Shown here: positions 1-9,252 of the stretch, piece by piece | Position numbering within the stretch: position 1 is the first letter of the stretch | Layout: each line of letters starts with the position of its first letter | Assembly (NCBI RefSeq): GCF_001514065.1 | Contig: NZ_KQ948436.1 | Coordinates: forward strand, 135,261-199,260 | DNA length: 64,000 nt | Source: Streptomyces antibioticus | GTDB lineage: Bacteria > Actinomycetota > Actinomycetes > Streptomycetales > Streptomycetaceae | Direction: 5' to 3' | The notes under the pieces: generated by a model | Databases searched by the model: none | The model's input: the letters and a program-made list of their open reading frames with translations, nothing else | Told to the model about the DNA's origin: nothing | Position numbers and translations under genes: made by a program

Positions 1-508
1 TCGGCTCCTCGTCGTAGCCGAAGACCGTTTCGTAGAACTTGGCGACGCTCGCCGTCTCGAAGGTGAGCAGTTCGTGCCAGGCCGGGGTGCCGGGGACGCC
101 GGAGATGCCGGTGCCGCGGTGCACGCCCGCCTGCCACACGCCGAAGACCGCGCCCGAGGGGTCGGAGCCGATCGCGAGGCGCCCGGCGTCCCCCGCGTCC
201 AGCGGGCCCACGCCCACCGTGCCGCCGCACAGCCGTACCGTCTCCGCCGTCAGGTCCACGTCGTCCGAGGCGAGGTACGGCGTCCAGGCGATGGGCAGAT
301 GGCGGTCGGGGGGAAGTTGGCCGATTCCTGCCACTTCATGGCCGTCCAGCAGGGCGCGCACGTAGGGGCCCAGCTGCTGCGGGCCCGGCTGGAACTCCCA
401 GCCGAACAGCTCGCCGTAGAACTCCTGGGTCGTGGTCAGCCCGTGCACCATCAGACTCACCCAGCTGGGTGTGCCGTTCGGGCCGGCCGACCCCCGTGCC
501 TCGGTCAT
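1..508 (-). CDS. VOC (glyoxalase/bleomycin-resistance fold) protein, partial
   Basis: About 169 residues are visible; the C-terminus lies beyond the left edge. Two VOC modules can be read. The first contains EFYGELFGWEF near residues 27-37 and the second contains AKFYETVFGY near the edge, the usual phrases at the start of each beta-alpha-beta-beta-beta repeat in two-domain VOC proteins. The ATG at 508 is preceded by GAGGAG about 9 bases upstream. The family includes metal-dependent dioxygenases, lyases and drug-binding proteins, and nothing here fixes the substrate. The 296 bp to the next gene carry an 8-bp inverted repeat at 710-738 of unclear role. Confidence 0.85.
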   Translation of the reverse strand, partial: MTEARGSAGPNGTPSWVSLMVHGLTTTQEFYGELFGWEFQPGPQQLGPYVRALLDGHEVAGIGQLPPDRHLPIAWTPYLASDDVDLTAETVRLCGGTVGVGPLDAGDAGRLAIGSDPSGAVFGVWQAGVHRGTGISGVPGTPAWHELLTFETASVAKFYETVFGYDEEP

Positions 509-804
509 CGTCACTCTCTCCTCGACCCCTCGCGGGGGCCGTGTCGCCGCCGTGCTCCGGAACCCCGTGCCGATGCTCGCACCACCCGTGGTGCCGCGCG
601 CTCCGGGCGCGCCGCTGCTCTCCGCCCCTTCCGGCAGAATGCCCGGTGCGCGGTGGCCCGTCCTTTTCTGCGCGATTGCTGACGGATGTCGATCGGCTGT
701 ACAGCATGTGCCCGATCCCGTACGCCTCGTGATCGGGCCTGCCCGGCGGAGCAGAGTAGCCGGACATGGAGGATGCGGCCACCCCGTGCGCAAGGATGGT
801 GGTC

Positions 805-1656
805 ATGAACGCCATCATCTCCGCATCCGAACTCGCGAGCGACCTGACCGGCTCGAACCCGCCGGTGGTCCTCGACGTCCGCTGGCAGCTGAGCGTGGCC
901 AAGGCGGCCGGAGAGCCGCCTTTCGACGGCCGCGCCGCGTACGCGGCCGGGCACATTCCGGGCGCGGTCTTCGTTGACCTGGACCGGGAGCTCGCCGCGG
1001 CCCCCGGCGCGCGCGGCCGGCATCCGCTTCCCGAGGTCGCCGACTTCGGCGCGGCGATGCGTCGGGCGGGTGTCTCGGCCGGGACGCCGGTGATCGTCTA
1101 CGACGGCGGACAGGGCTGGGCGGCCGCCCGCGCGTGGTGGATGCTGCGCTGGACGGGTCACCCGGACGTGCGGGTCCTCGACGGCGGGTTGCCGTCCTGG
1201 GAGGGGGCATTGGAGACGGCCGAGCCGACTCCGGCGGAGGGCGACTTCGTGCCGCGGCCGGGCGCGGTGGAGCTTCTCGATGCCGACGGGGCCGCGGCGC
1301 TGGCCCGTTCCGGGGTCCTGTTCGACGCCCGCGCGGGGGAGCGGTACCGGGGTGAGGTGGAGCCGATCGACCGGGTCGGCGGGCACATCCCGGGCGCGGT
1401 GTCCGCGCCCACGAACGAGAACGTCGCCGCCGACGGCCGCTTCCTGCCCGCCGAGGAACTGCACGCCCGCTTCAAGGCCCTGGGCGTCTCCGACGACGCC
1501 CCCGTGGGCGTGTACTGCGGTTCCGGAGTCTCCGGGGCGCACGAGGTGCTGGCGCTGGCGGTCGCGGGCATCCCGGCCGCGCTGTACGTGGGCTCCTGGT
1601 CGGAGTGGTCGTCGGATCCGTCGCGGCCGGTCGCCGTGGGCCCGGACCCGCAGTAG
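805..1656 (+). CDS. Two-domain sulfurtransferase (rhodanese / 3-mercaptopyruvate type)
   Basis: 283 residues forming two rhodanese domains (about 1-140 and 150-283). The C-terminal active-site loop reads VYCGSGVSG with the persulfide-forming Cys at 238. CGSGV is the loop typical of mercaptopyruvate sulfurtransferases, whereas classical thiosulfate sulfurtransferases have CRKGV. The matching loop in domain 1 has Asp at position 100 (VYDGGQG), so that domain is structural. It transfers sulfane sulfur to cyanide or thiols in the cytoplasm. The ATG at 805 is chosen because the protein begins at the conserved first strand; an in-frame ATG at 766 would add 13 atypical residues. Followed by a strong terminator. 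Confidence 0.9.
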   Translation: MNAIISASELASDLTGSNPPVVLDVRWQLSVAKAAGEPPFDGRAAYAAGHIPGAVFVDLDRELAAAPGARGRHPLPEVADFGAAMRRAGVSAGTPVIVYDGGQGWAAARAWWMLRWTGHPDVRVLDGGLPSWEGALETAEPTPAEGDFVPRPGAVELLDADGAAALARSGVLFDARAGERYRGEVEPIDRVGGHIPGAVSAPTNENVAADGRFLPAEELHARFKALGVSDDAPVGVYCGSGVSGAHEVLALAVAGIPAALYVGSWSEWSSDPSRPVAVGPDPQ

Positions 1657-1671
1657 CCGCCGTACGGGACG

Positions 1672-1707
1672 CATGAGGGCCCGCGCCGACCGGCGCGGGC
1701 CCTCATG
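1672..1707. terminator. Bidirectional intrinsic terminator
   Basis: A perfect 16-bp inverted repeat, catgagggcccgcgcc (1672-1687) and its complement (1692-1707), with a 4-base loop. It lies between two convergent genes, the sulfurtransferase and sepH, and can stop transcription from both sides. Confidence 0.85.
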
Positions 1708-1723
1708 GACGTCGTACGACCTG

Positions 1724-2770
1724 CTACTCCTGCTTCTTCCGCCGTGTCCCGAACACGATCTCGTCCCAGCTCGGGACCGCCGCCCGGCGGCCCGGGCGGA
1801 CGCCGTCCGCCTCGGCCTGGCGGTCGGTGGCGCCGACGAGGCGGTCGCGGTGGGCGCCCACGGAGCGGGGCATGAGGACGTCCGCATAGGCGGAACCGGC
1901 CGAGGCCGCGGGCGCCGGAGGCTCCTCCGCCGCGGGTTCGTCGACGGGCTCCTCCACCGGGGCGGGGGTCTCCGAGGGGCGCTCCGGCACCACCAGGTCG
2001 CCCCGGAAGCTCGGCACCGCCTCCAGGAGGCTGGTCAGCGAGTCGCGCTCGCTCGCGGTCTCCTCCTCGACCGGCTCGGGCGCAGGGCCGGGCAGCCCCA
2101 GGCGTTCCCGGTCGAGGGAACGGTCCAGTGGCCGGTCGCGCGGCAGCCGGGCGATGCGCGGTACGAAGGGAAAGCTGGGCTCCGGCGAGGCCGCGAGGTC
2201 GTCGGACTCACCGATCAGCGAGCGCGCCTCGTCGTCGACGGCCTGGACGAGCCGGCGGGGCGGGTCGTAGGTCCAGCTCGCCGAGTGCGGTTCGCCCGCG
2301 ACCAGGTAGACGAGCAGGACCTCCCAGGTGCCGTCGTCGCGGCGCCAGGAGTCCCACTGGACGGTGTCCTTGTCGGCGCCGCGCAGCAGCAGTCGCTCCT
2401 GGACGGCCTCGCCGAGCTGTGGTCCGGCGTTCTCACCGGGCCGGCGGACGGGCGTCTTGCGGGCCCGCTCGGCCATGAAGGCGCGCTCCGCGAGCACGGG
2501 GCCCTCGAAACGGCGCACCCGGTCGACGGGGATGCCGGCCATCTGCGCGACCTCTTCGGCCGTCGCACCGGCGCGTATACGTGCCTGAATGTCGCGGGGG
2601 CGGAGATGGCTCTCCACCTCGATCTCGATCTGGCCGAGGCGGGGACGGTCGCCGCGTACGGCGGCGCGCAGACGCTCGTCAATCGGAAGCGTGTACTCCG
2701 TGCTGTCCGCAGCCTTCAGCACCAGCCGTGTGCCGTCATTCGAGACGGCCACGACACGCAGTTCGGGCAT
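1724..2770 (-). CDS. sepH: Septation protein SepH
   Basis: 348 residues. The N-terminal DUF3071 domain (about 1-170) starts MPELRVVAVSNDGTRLVL and contains a helix-turn-helix-like stretch around residues 60-95 (IQARIRAGATAEEVAQMAG). The rest is acidic and Pro/Ala-rich and ends in a basic RRKKQE tail. SepH of Streptomyces stimulates FtsZ assembly and is needed for regular sporulation septation; the conserved N-terminal HTH region is the functional part. The ATG at 2770 is chosen over an extension to 2857 because MPELRVV is the conserved family start and GGGAGG lies upstream. It is convergent with the sulfurtransferase and shares its terminator. Confidence 0.93.
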   Translation of the reverse strand: MPELRVVAVSNDGTRLVLKAADSTEYTLPIDERLRAAVRGDRPRLGQIEIEVESHLRPRDIQARIRAGATAEEVAQMAGIPVDRVRRFEGPVLAERAFMAERARKTPVRRPGENAGPQLGEAVQERLLLRGADKDTVQWDSWRRDDGTWEVLLVYLVAGEPHSASWTYDPPRRLVQAVDDEARSLIGESDDLAASPEPSFPFVPRIARLPRDRPLDRSLDRERLGLPGPAPEPVEEETASERDSLTSLLEAVPSFRGDLVVPERPSETPAPVEEPVDEPAAEEPPAPAASAGSAYADVLMPRSVGAHRDRLVGATDRQAEADGVRPGRRAAVPSWDEIVFGTRRKKQE

Positions 2771-3242
2771 GGGGACCTCCCGGGTGGTGCCTGCCGACGT
2801 CACGTGCGTCGCTGCTTCCGCTAGTCGAGTGTGGCCTGCCCGGGTGCAGCCTGCCACAACCTTGCCGAGTTGCCCGGCGTGTCGGGCCGAGGCCCTGGAT
2901 CGCCGTTATGGCACGGTTATCTATTCGCAACGCTAAGTGACCAACTCCGTCACCCTGTGCAACTAGCCCCCTCCAGGCGGTCCTTGAAGGCCACGGACGC
3001 CCAGGCGGGAGACCGGACCCAGGGCTCGCAACAGTACTCCATTTGGACCACGTGCGTGGATTGCCGCGCCGCCCAACTTCCTGCGAGGGCCCGGACTTGG
3101 CCGTCCCTGGCAAGGATTTGCGGATCTTGAACGTGGCGTACTTCACGGAATCACCAGAAACGGAACTAAACGTTTTCGTTCGTACGTCCCTTTGTCGTGC
3201 AGTTGGTTGATCAAGTACGGGAAAGGCAGGCAAGGTTCCGGG
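2771..3242. other. Intergenic region between divergent genes
   Basis: 472 bp between sepH (leftward) and a membrane-protein gene (rightward). It should hold both promoters. No convincing -35/-10 pair, RNA gene or conserved coding frame was recognised. Confidence 0.5.
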
Positions 3243-3986
3243 ATGGGTGAAAGGCCCGATGTCAGGGAAAAGCGGATCGATCTGAACGTCCCCCAGGTGG
3301 CGGGCGCCGCGCTGGCCGCCGTGGTGGCGGCCAAACTCGCCTCCTGGTTCGGGGTGTACGGCACGATCCTCGGCGCCGGCCTCGTGAGCGTGGTCGCCAC
3401 CTGCGGGGGCTCGGTCTTCCAGCACCTGTTCAGACGTACCGGCGAACAACTCCGGGACGCCACGGGCCCCACCAGGCCACCGCAGCCGGAACAGCCGCCG
3501 CGCCTCGGGGAGTTCACGAAGGGCACCGTCTACCGCGCGCGGGTCGGCAGCTGGAAGCGGCCCCTGATCGCCGCGGCCCTCGTCTTCGGCGTCGCCATGG
3601 CCGGCATCACCACCTATGAACTGGCGTCGGGCAACAGCTTCAGCGGCGGCAAGGGCACCACGGTCGCCGACGCCGTCACCGGCCATGACACGTCGTCCGG
3701 CGACTCCTCCGGCTCCTCCGGCTCCCCCGACTCCGGCAAGTCCGGCGCCGAGGACACCACTTCCACGCCCTCGACGACTCCGAGCGACGACACCTCACCG
3801 TCGAGCAGCGCCTCGTCCGGCGGTGGTACGACGTCCAGCCCGACGCCGACGCCCAACCCGACCGAGAGCAGTGGGACGCCGACGCCGAGCGCGTCCGAGC
3901 CGCCGCCGACTACGCCCCCAGCACCCGCCGCAAGTAGTCGTTCTGGAACCGCCGATCAGGATCAAGCCGATCCCGCAGGGCGGTGA
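3243..3986 (+). CDS. Membrane protein with Ser/Thr/Pro-rich extracytoplasmic tail
   Basis: 247 residues, no known family recognised. A first hydrophobic stretch (VPQVAGAALAAVVAAKLASW) and a glycine-rich hydrophobic segment follow the N-terminus. A second helix (PLIAAALVFGVAMAGITTYE) lies near residue 120. After that comes about 120 residues of Gly, Ser, Thr, Asp and Pro, typical of a surface-exposed linker. ATG 3243 is taken because the protein reads MGERPDV with no hydrophobic extension upstream; an in-frame start at 3192 is possible. The last 77 bp overlap, on the opposite strand, the end of the lactone oxidase gene, so the C-terminal residues are constrained by another protein. Confidence 0.75.
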   Translation: MGERPDVREKRIDLNVPQVAGAALAAVVAAKLASWFGVYGTILGAGLVSVVATCGGSVFQHLFRRTGEQLRDATGPTRPPQPEQPPRLGEFTKGTVYRARVGSWKRPLIAAALVFGVAMAGITTYELASGNSFSGGKGTTVADAVTGHDTSSGDSSGSSGSPDSGKSGAEDTTSTPSTTPSDDTSPSSSASSGGGTTSSPTPTPNPTESSGTPTPSASEPPPTTPPAPAASSRSGTADQDQADPAGR

Positions 3987-5229
3987 ACTCGCCGAAGCGC
4001 GGGTAGACCTCGGAGAGGTACTCGGCGTCGCGCGTGTGCACCTTGCCCCAGTGCGGCCGCCCCTCGTGCGCGGTGAAGATGCGCTCGGCGGCGGTGAAGT
4101 ACGCCTGGTACGGCGTGCCCTTGACCATGTGGACGGCGATGTACGCGCTGTCGCGCCCCGACGCCGTGGACAGCGTGATGTCGTCGGCCGGCGCGGTGCG
4201 CACCTCGACGGGGAAGCTGACCTTCAGTCCGGAACGCTCGACCACGGTCCGCAGTTCACGCAGCACCTCGACCGCGGCCGCGCGCGGGACGGCGTACTCC
4301 ATCTCCACGAACCGCACCCGTCGCGGCGATGTGAAGACCTTGTAGGGGATGTCGGTGTAGGTCCGCGCGGACAGTGCCTTGCTGGAGATCCGGGCGATCG
4401 CCGGGATCGTGCCGGGCGCCGCGCGGCCGACCCACTGGGCGACCTGGAAGACGCCGTTGGAGAGGAACTCGTCCTCGATCCAGCCCTGGAGCTGCGGCAC
4501 CGGCTTCTCCGGGCCCGCGCTGCGGTTGTTGCGCTTGGTGTTGGTGCTGCCGGTGTGCGGGAACCAGTAGAACTCGAAGTGCTCGTTCTCGGCCCACAGC
4601 TCGTCGAAGTCGGCGAGCACCTTGTCGAAGGGCATCGGCTCCTCGCGCGCGGTGAGCAGGAAGACCGGCTCCACCGCGAACGTGATCTCGGTGACGATGC
4701 CGAGCGCGCCCAGGCCGATCCGGGCCGCCGCGAAGACCTCGGGGTTCTCCTTCTCGGAGCAGGTGAGCACCGAGCCGTCGGCGGTGACCAGCTCAAGTCC
4801 CTTGATCTGGGCGGCGATCGAACCCGACTCGCGTCCGGTGCCGTGCGTCCCCGTGCTGATGGCGCCGGAGACGGTCTGCTCCATGATGTCGCCCATGTTC
4901 CGCAGCGAGAGCCCCTCGCGCGCGAGCGCCAGGTTGAGCCTCTTGAGCTGGGTGCCCGCCCCGACCGTGACGGTCATGGCGTCCCGGTCGATGTTGCGGA
5001 TGCCGCTCAACAGCTGAGGGCGGATCAACACACCGTCGGTCGCCGCGATCGACGTGAAGGAGTGCCCGGTACCGACGGGCTTGACCGTCAGTCCGTCCTC
5101 GGCAGCCTTCCGGACGGCGTCCGCCAGCTCCTCCACGGAGGCCGGAGCGACCTCCCGCGCGGGCCGCGCGGCGACATTGCCGCCCCAGTTACGCCACGTG
5201 CCGTTCTTGCCGCTCACTGTGGTGCTCAA
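3910..5229 (-). CDS. FAD-linked D-arabinono-1,4-lactone / alditol oxidase family protein
   Basis: 439 residues. The N-terminal FAD-binding (PCMH-type) domain spans about 15-190. PVGTGHSFTS at residues 51-60 carries the His (56) that in aldonolactone oxidases and Streptomyces alditol oxidase attaches FAD covalently. The C-terminal half matches the ALO domain and ends in DPDRRFQNDYLRRVLGA. The reaction is oxidation of a sugar lactone or polyol with release of H2O2; the substrate is not determined. The TTG at 5229 is chosen because GGGGAGG sits 5 bases upstream; a GTG at 5217 would be 17 bases away. The start overlaps the upstream MFS gene by 41 bp, implying translational coupling, and the 3' end overlaps the opposing membrane-protein gene. 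Confidence 0.88.
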   Translation of the reverse strand: MSTTVSGKNGTWRNWGGNVAARPAREVAPASVEELADAVRKAAEDGLTVKPVGTGHSFTSIAATDGVLIRPQLLSGIRNIDRDAMTVTVGAGTQLKRLNLALAREGLSLRNMGDIMEQTVSGAISTGTHGTGRESGSIAAQIKGLELVTADGSVLTCSEKENPEVFAAARIGLGALGIVTEITFAVEPVFLLTAREEPMPFDKVLADFDELWAENEHFEFYWFPHTGSTNTKRNNRSAGPEKPVPQLQGWIEDEFLSNGVFQVAQWVGRAAPGTIPAIARISSKALSARTYTDIPYKVFTSPRRVRFVEMEYAVPRAAAVEVLRELRTVVERSGLKVSFPVEVRTAPADDITLSTASGRDSAYIAVHMVKGTPYQAYFTAAERIFTAHEGRPHWGKVHTRDAEYLSEVYPRFGEFTALRDRLDPDRRFQNDYLRRVLGA

Positions 5230-6433
5230 CCGTGCCTCCCCGACGCGGAACCGGCCGCTTGAGCCGGCGGTACCCCAGGAAACCGACCGCGACCGCGACG
5301 GCCCCGGACACCGCCGGAACCCCGTACCCGGCCTGCGCCCCGGCCGCGTCGATGACCCAGCCGGCCACGGAGGAGCCGAGCGCGACCCCGACCGCGAGCC
5401 CGGTGCTGATCCAGGTCATGCCCTCGGTCAGTTGCGCGCGTGGTACGTGCTGTTCGATCAGGGACATCGTCGTGATCATCGTCGGAGCGATGGACAGGCC
5501 CGCCACGAACAGCGCCGCGGCCAGAAACGGCAAGTTTCCGACCAGTAGGAGGGGGATCATACTCACGGCCATCGCGCATATGCCCAGCAACCAGCGAGGT
5601 TCCGGCGCTCCCTTGAAGCGCAACAGCCCGAACACGAGCCCCGCCACGCACGACCCCGCCGCGTAGAGGGCGAGCACGACGCTCGCGGCGCTCTTGTGCC
5701 CCTGCTCGTCGGCGAACGCGACGGTGACCACGTCGACGGCCCCGAAGATCGCCCCGGTCGCCACGAAGGTGGCCACCAGGACCTGGAGGCCGGGGGAGCG
5801 CAGGGCGCTGCCGCCCCCCTCGCCGTGCCGCTCACGCGGGTGCGGAGCGGGCTCGGTGGCCCGCTGCGAGGTCAGCCAGAAGACACCGACCGCGAGGAAG
5901 CAGGCGGCCAGCAGCGGCCCCGCCTCCGGGAACCACGCGGTCGACAGCCCGATGGAGATGATCGGCCCGAAGATGAAGCACACCTCGTCGACCACCGACT
6001 CGAACGAGTACGCCGTGTGCAGCTGCGGGGTGTCCCGGTACAGGGCGGCCCACCGCGCGCGGATCATCGCGCCGACGCTCGGCACGCACCCGATCCCCGC
6101 GCTGAAGACGTACAGCGTCCAGTCGGGCCACCCGAAGTGCGCGGCGCACAGCAGCCCGGCGGCCGAGACGAGCGCGAGGAGCGTCGCCGGCCGCAGCACC
6201 CGCCGCTGCCCGTACTGGTCGACCAGCCGCGACACCTGCGGCCCCGCCACCGCCGCGGCGAGCGCCATGGTGGCCGACAGCGCCCCGGCGAGGCCGTACC
6301 GCCCCGTCAGCTGGGACACCATGGTCACCACGCCGATGCCCATCATCGACAGCGGCATCCGGCCGAGGAACCCCGCGGCGGAGAAGCCCTTGGAGCCGGG
6401 GGCGGCGAACAGGGCGCGGTAGGGGCTCGGCAC
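5189..6433 (-). CDS. MFS transporter
   Basis: 414 residues with about twelve hydrophobic segments. The loop between helices 2 and 3 reads DQYGQRRVLRP, the MFS signature G-x-x-x-D-(R/K)-x-G-R-R in modified form. A longer central hydrophilic loop around residues 190-215 divides two six-helix halves. The GTG start at 6433 gives MPSPYRALFAAPGSKG, a common start for actinobacterial drug/sugar exporters of this type. It is cotranscribed with the lactone oxidase gene, whose start lies inside its 3' end, so it may export or import a compound handled by that enzyme. The substrate is unknown. Confidence 0.88.
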   Translation of the reverse strand: MPSPYRALFAAPGSKGFSAAGFLGRMPLSMMGIGVVTMVSQLTGRYGLAGALSATMALAAAVAGPQVSRLVDQYGQRRVLRPATLLALVSAAGLLCAAHFGWPDWTLYVFSAGIGCVPSVGAMIRARWAALYRDTPQLHTAYSFESVVDEVCFIFGPIISIGLSTAWFPEAGPLLAACFLAVGVFWLTSQRATEPAPHPRERHGEGGGSALRSPGLQVLVATFVATGAIFGAVDVVTVAFADEQGHKSAASVVLALYAAGSCVAGLVFGLLRFKGAPEPRWLLGICAMAVSMIPLLLVGNLPFLAAALFVAGLSIAPTMITTMSLIEQHVPRAQLTEGMTWISTGLAVGVALGSSVAGWVIDAAGAQAGYGVPAVSGAVAVAVGFLGYRRLKRPVPRRGGTVEHHSERQERHVA

Positions 6434-6622
6434 GGGGGCTCTCCGGTCAAGGGAAGTGAAGCGGCTCGGCGGTGTCCGTGTCCGGCGGCTCGGTAAGGCG
6501 CGAACTCGGCCGATACAGCTTACGAGTAAGGCGACCCTAATGCACCCGCTCGGACGGCCCGGGAACCCCGTCCGTCACCCCGCCGTTTCCCGCCTGTCAG
6601 TACCGGATGACAGGATCGACCC

Positions 6623-7750
6623 ATGCCAGACGCGCGCGATGCCACCCCCTACGACGCCCTGCTCCTGCTCTCGTTCGGCGGCCCCGAGGGCCCGGACGAC
6701 GTGGTCCCGTTCCTGGAGAACGTGACACGCGGGCGAGGCATCCCCAAGGAACGCCTGAAGGAAGTCGGGCAGCACTACTTCCTCTTCGGCGGCGTGAGCC
6801 CCATCAACGACCAGAACCGCGCCCTGCTCGACGCCCTGCGCAAGGACTTCGCCGACCACGGCCTGGATCTGCCGGTCTACTGGGGCAACCGCAACTGGGC
6901 CCCGTACCTCACGGACACCCTGCGCGAGATGGTCGCCGACGGCCGCCGCCGCGTCCTCGTCCTCGCCACCAGCGCCTACGCCTCGTACTCGGGCTGCCGC
7001 CAGTACCGCGAGAACCTCGCGGACTCCCTCGCGGCCCTGGAGGCCGAGGGCCTGGAGCTGCCGAAGGTCGACAAGCTCCGCCACTACTACAACCACGAGG
7101 GCTTCCTGGAGCCCATGATCGAGGGCGTCCTCAAGTCCCTGGCCGACCTCCCCGACGACGTCCGGGACGGCGCCCACCTCGCCTTCTCGACCCACTCCGT
7201 CCCGACCGCCTCGGCGGACACCTCGGGCCCGGAGGAGGAGCACGGCGAGGGCGGCGCGTACGTGAAGCAGCACCTGGAGGTCGCGCGCCTGATCGCCGAG
7301 GCGGTCCGGGACCGCACGGGCATCGACCACCCCTGGCAGCTCGTCTACCAGTCCCGCTCCGGAGCCCCGCACATCCCGTGGCTGGAGCCGGACATCTGCG
7401 ACCACCTGGAGGAGCGCCACGAGGCCGGCGTCCCCGCCGTCGTGATCGCCCCCATCGGCTTCGTCTCCGACCACATGGAGGTCCTCTACGACCTCGACAC
7501 GGAGGCCAAGGCCAGGGCGGAGGAACTGGGCCTGCCGATGCGCCGCTCGGCCACGGTCGGGGCCGACCCGCGCTTCGCGGCGGCCGTCCGTGACCTGATC
7601 CTGGAGCGGGCGGCGACCGAACGCGGCCAGGAGGTCACCCCCTGCGCCCTCGGCGCGCTGGGCCCGAGCCACAACCTCTGCCCGGTCGGCTGCTGCCCCG
7701 CCCGAGCCCCCCGCCCGGCCGCCGCAGGCGCCGACAGCCCCTACGCGTGA
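6623..7750 (+). CDS. hemH: Ferrochelatase (coproporphyrin-type, actinobacterial)
   Basis: 375 residues; inserts Fe2+ into the porphyrin late in haem synthesis. In Actinobacteria this enzyme normally acts on coproporphyrin III (hence also cpfC). The N-terminus [18 protein letters not shown] is the family signature, and the metal-binding His is in LAFSTHSVP. The C-terminal region has Cys at 341, 353, 357 and 358 (CPVGCC), consistent with the [2Fe-2S] cluster of actinobacterial ferrochelatases. The Ala/Pro tail after it is unstructured. The stop overlaps the first possible GTG of the next gene, so the two form an operon. Confidence 0.95.
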   Translation: MPDARDATPYDALLLLSFGGPEGPDDVVPFLENVTRGRGIPKERLKEVGQHYFLFGGVSPINDQNRALLDALRKDFADHGLDLPVYWGNRNWAPYLTDTLREMVADGRRRVLVLATSAYASYSGCRQYRENLADSLAALEAEGLELPKVDKLRHYYNHEGFLEPMIEGVLKSLADLPDDVRDGAHLAFSTHSVPTASADTSGPEEEHGEGGAYVKQHLEVARLIAEAVRDRTGIDHPWQLVYQSRSGAPHIPWLEPDICDHLEERHEAGVPAVVIAPIGFVSDHMEVLYDLDTEAKARAEELGLPMRRSATVGADPRFAAAVRDLILERAATERGQEVTPCALGALGPSHNLCPVGCCPARAPRPAAAGADSPYA

Positions 7751-7758
7751 GGACCCCC

Positions 7759-8577
7759 GTGACCGACCCCCTCCACACCGAACTGCTCAAGCTCGCCCAG
7801 GAGGCGGCCCGTCGCGCCGGCGACCTGCTCCGGGACGGCCGCCCGGCCGATCTGGAGGTGGCGAAGACCAAGTCGAGCCCCATCGACGTGGTCACGGAGA
7901 TGGACATCGCGGCGGAGAAGCTGATCACCGACCTGATCTCCGCGCACCGCCCGGACGACGGCTTCCTCGGCGAGGAGGGCGCCTCCAACGAGGGCACGAG
8001 CGGCGTCCGCTGGGTGATCGACCCTCTCGACGGCACGGTCAACTACCTCTACGGACTGCCGACTTGGGCGGTCTCCATCGCCGCCGAGCGGGACGGCGAG
8101 ACGGTCGTCGGCGTGGTCGCCGCCCCCATGCGGGGCGAGACGTACCACGCGGTCCGCGGCGAGGGCGCCTGGGCGACGGGCCCCACGTGGTCCGGCGACC
8201 GCGAGCTGGCCTGCCGCCCCGCACCGCCCCTTGACCAGGCCCTGGTCTCGACGGGCTTCAACTACGTCCTGGAGGTCCGCACCCACCAGGCCGAGGTGGC
8301 CCAGCGACTGATCCCCCTCCTCCGCGACATCCGCCGCAGCGGCTCGGCCGCGGTCGACCTCTGCGACGTGGCGGCGGGCCGCCTGGACGGCTACTACGAA
8401 CGCGGCCTGCACCCCTGGGACCTCGCCGCGGGCGACCTGATCGCCCGGGAGGCGGGCGCCCTGACCGGTGGACGCCCCGGAGAACGCCCCGCACACCATC
8501 TGGCGATCGCCGCCACCCCGGGCGTCTTCGAGGCCCTCCAGCACCTCCTGGAGGACTTCGGCGCCTGGCACGACTGA
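7759..8577 (+). CDS. Inositol monophosphatase family protein
   Basis: 272 residues. Metal-binding motifs of the Li+-sensitive phosphatase family are intact: GEEG (about residue 72), DPLDGTVNYLYG (motif A, near residue 91) and HPWDLAAGDLI (motif B, near residue 219). It dephosphorylates a sugar or inositol phosphate with Mg2+; the specific substrate (inositol-1-P, histidinol-P, fructose-1,6-bisP) cannot be told. GTG 7759 is preferred because GAGGA lies 5 bases upstream; a GTG at 7747 overlaps the ferrochelatase stop. Followed by a terminator. Confidence 0.92.
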   Translation: MTDPLHTELLKLAQEAARRAGDLLRDGRPADLEVAKTKSSPIDVVTEMDIAAEKLITDLISAHRPDDGFLGEEGASNEGTSGVRWVIDPLDGTVNYLYGLPTWAVSIAAERDGETVVGVVAAPMRGETYHAVRGEGAWATGPTWSGDRELACRPAPPLDQALVSTGFNYVLEVRTHQAEVAQRLIPLLRDIRRSGSAAVDLCDVAAGRLDGYYERGLHPWDLAAGDLIAREAGALTGGRPGERPAHHLAIAATPGVFEALQHLLEDFGAWHD

Positions 8578-8593
8578 CGCCCCGACCCGACAG

Positions 8594-8628
8594 AACAACC
8601 CCCGGTGCTGGATTCACCGGGGGTTGTT
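8594..8628. terminator. Intrinsic terminator
   Basis: A 14-bp perfect inverted repeat, aacaacccccggtg (8594-8607) and its complement (8615-8628), with a 7-base loop, just after the phosphatase gene. It also lies downstream of the opposing 54-residue gene, so it probably serves both. Confidence 0.85.
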
Positions 8629-8661
8629 GCCGTGCTGTCGTACTGAGGTACTGATCAGACG

Positions 8662-8826
8662 CTACGCGCCGACCTCCACACCGTGCTCGTAAGCCAGGCG
8701 GCGCAGGTCGTCGAGCTCGGCCTGTTCCACCTCGACGAGGAAGTCGTCGCCCTCGTCGCGAGCCCGCGTCAGGTCGGACTCGGTCGTCCTTATGCGCTGC
8801 AGAAGTCCTGCGGTGAATGCGTCCAT
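8662..8826 (-). CDS. Small conserved acidic protein (54 aa)
   Basis: 54 residues starting MDAFTAGLLQRIRTTESDL with ATG at 8826. The sequence is helical and charged (RARDEGDDFLVEVEQAELDD) and looks like a short coiled coil or helical hairpin. No catalytic motif or membrane segment is seen. I take it as a real gene because its composition is protein-like, it is compactly placed against a terminator, and similar short proteins occur beside cutRS in streptomycetes. Function unknown. Confidence 0.65.
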   Translation of the reverse strand: MDAFTAGLLQRIRTTESDLTRARDEGDDFLVEVEQAELDDLRRLAYEHGVEVGA

Positions 8827-9252
8827 GCTGCGCCCCCTCGTCCTGGGTCGTGGGTCGGTGGCACGGGGGTGTGCCGTTCGGAAGGGACGATCACGCCTGA
8901 CTGCAGATGCCCAGCGCTGCCCTGCTGGGCGGCGACGGCGCCGGACACCCACGCCCACTCTGCGGAAAGCGGATTGCGCTGTACCGCATGGTGCTGCGGC
9001 ACATGCAGAGCGTGATCGCGGGGTGTAAAGCCGTCCTCCCCCCGCTCCCCTCCACGGAAACCTCAACCGCACGAGAAAATCTCGCATTCCCGGGCTTCAT
9101 ACCTGTCGTTCAGACGGTGCTCACCCGCCTTACAGCCGACTTATGGCCGAAAAGGGCAGGATGGAGGCCAACACAGTCACCGACACCCCTGCCCGTGTGC
9201 CCGAGAAGCGCTACGCGAGTGGACACGGGTGGACAGAGGAAGGACAAGCGAC
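8827..9252. other. Intergenic region upstream of cutR
   Basis: 426 bp between the 54-residue gene (leftward) and cutR (rightward). The cutR side holds the ribosome-binding site AAGGA at 9239-9243, 9 bases before its GTG. No RNA gene or recognisable operator was found. Confidence 0.5.

Noticed and set aside
710-738. Terminator or operator upstream of the sulfurtransferase gene
   Set aside because: An 8-bp inverted repeat with a 13-base loop in front of, not behind, the nearest gene starts; too weak to assign.
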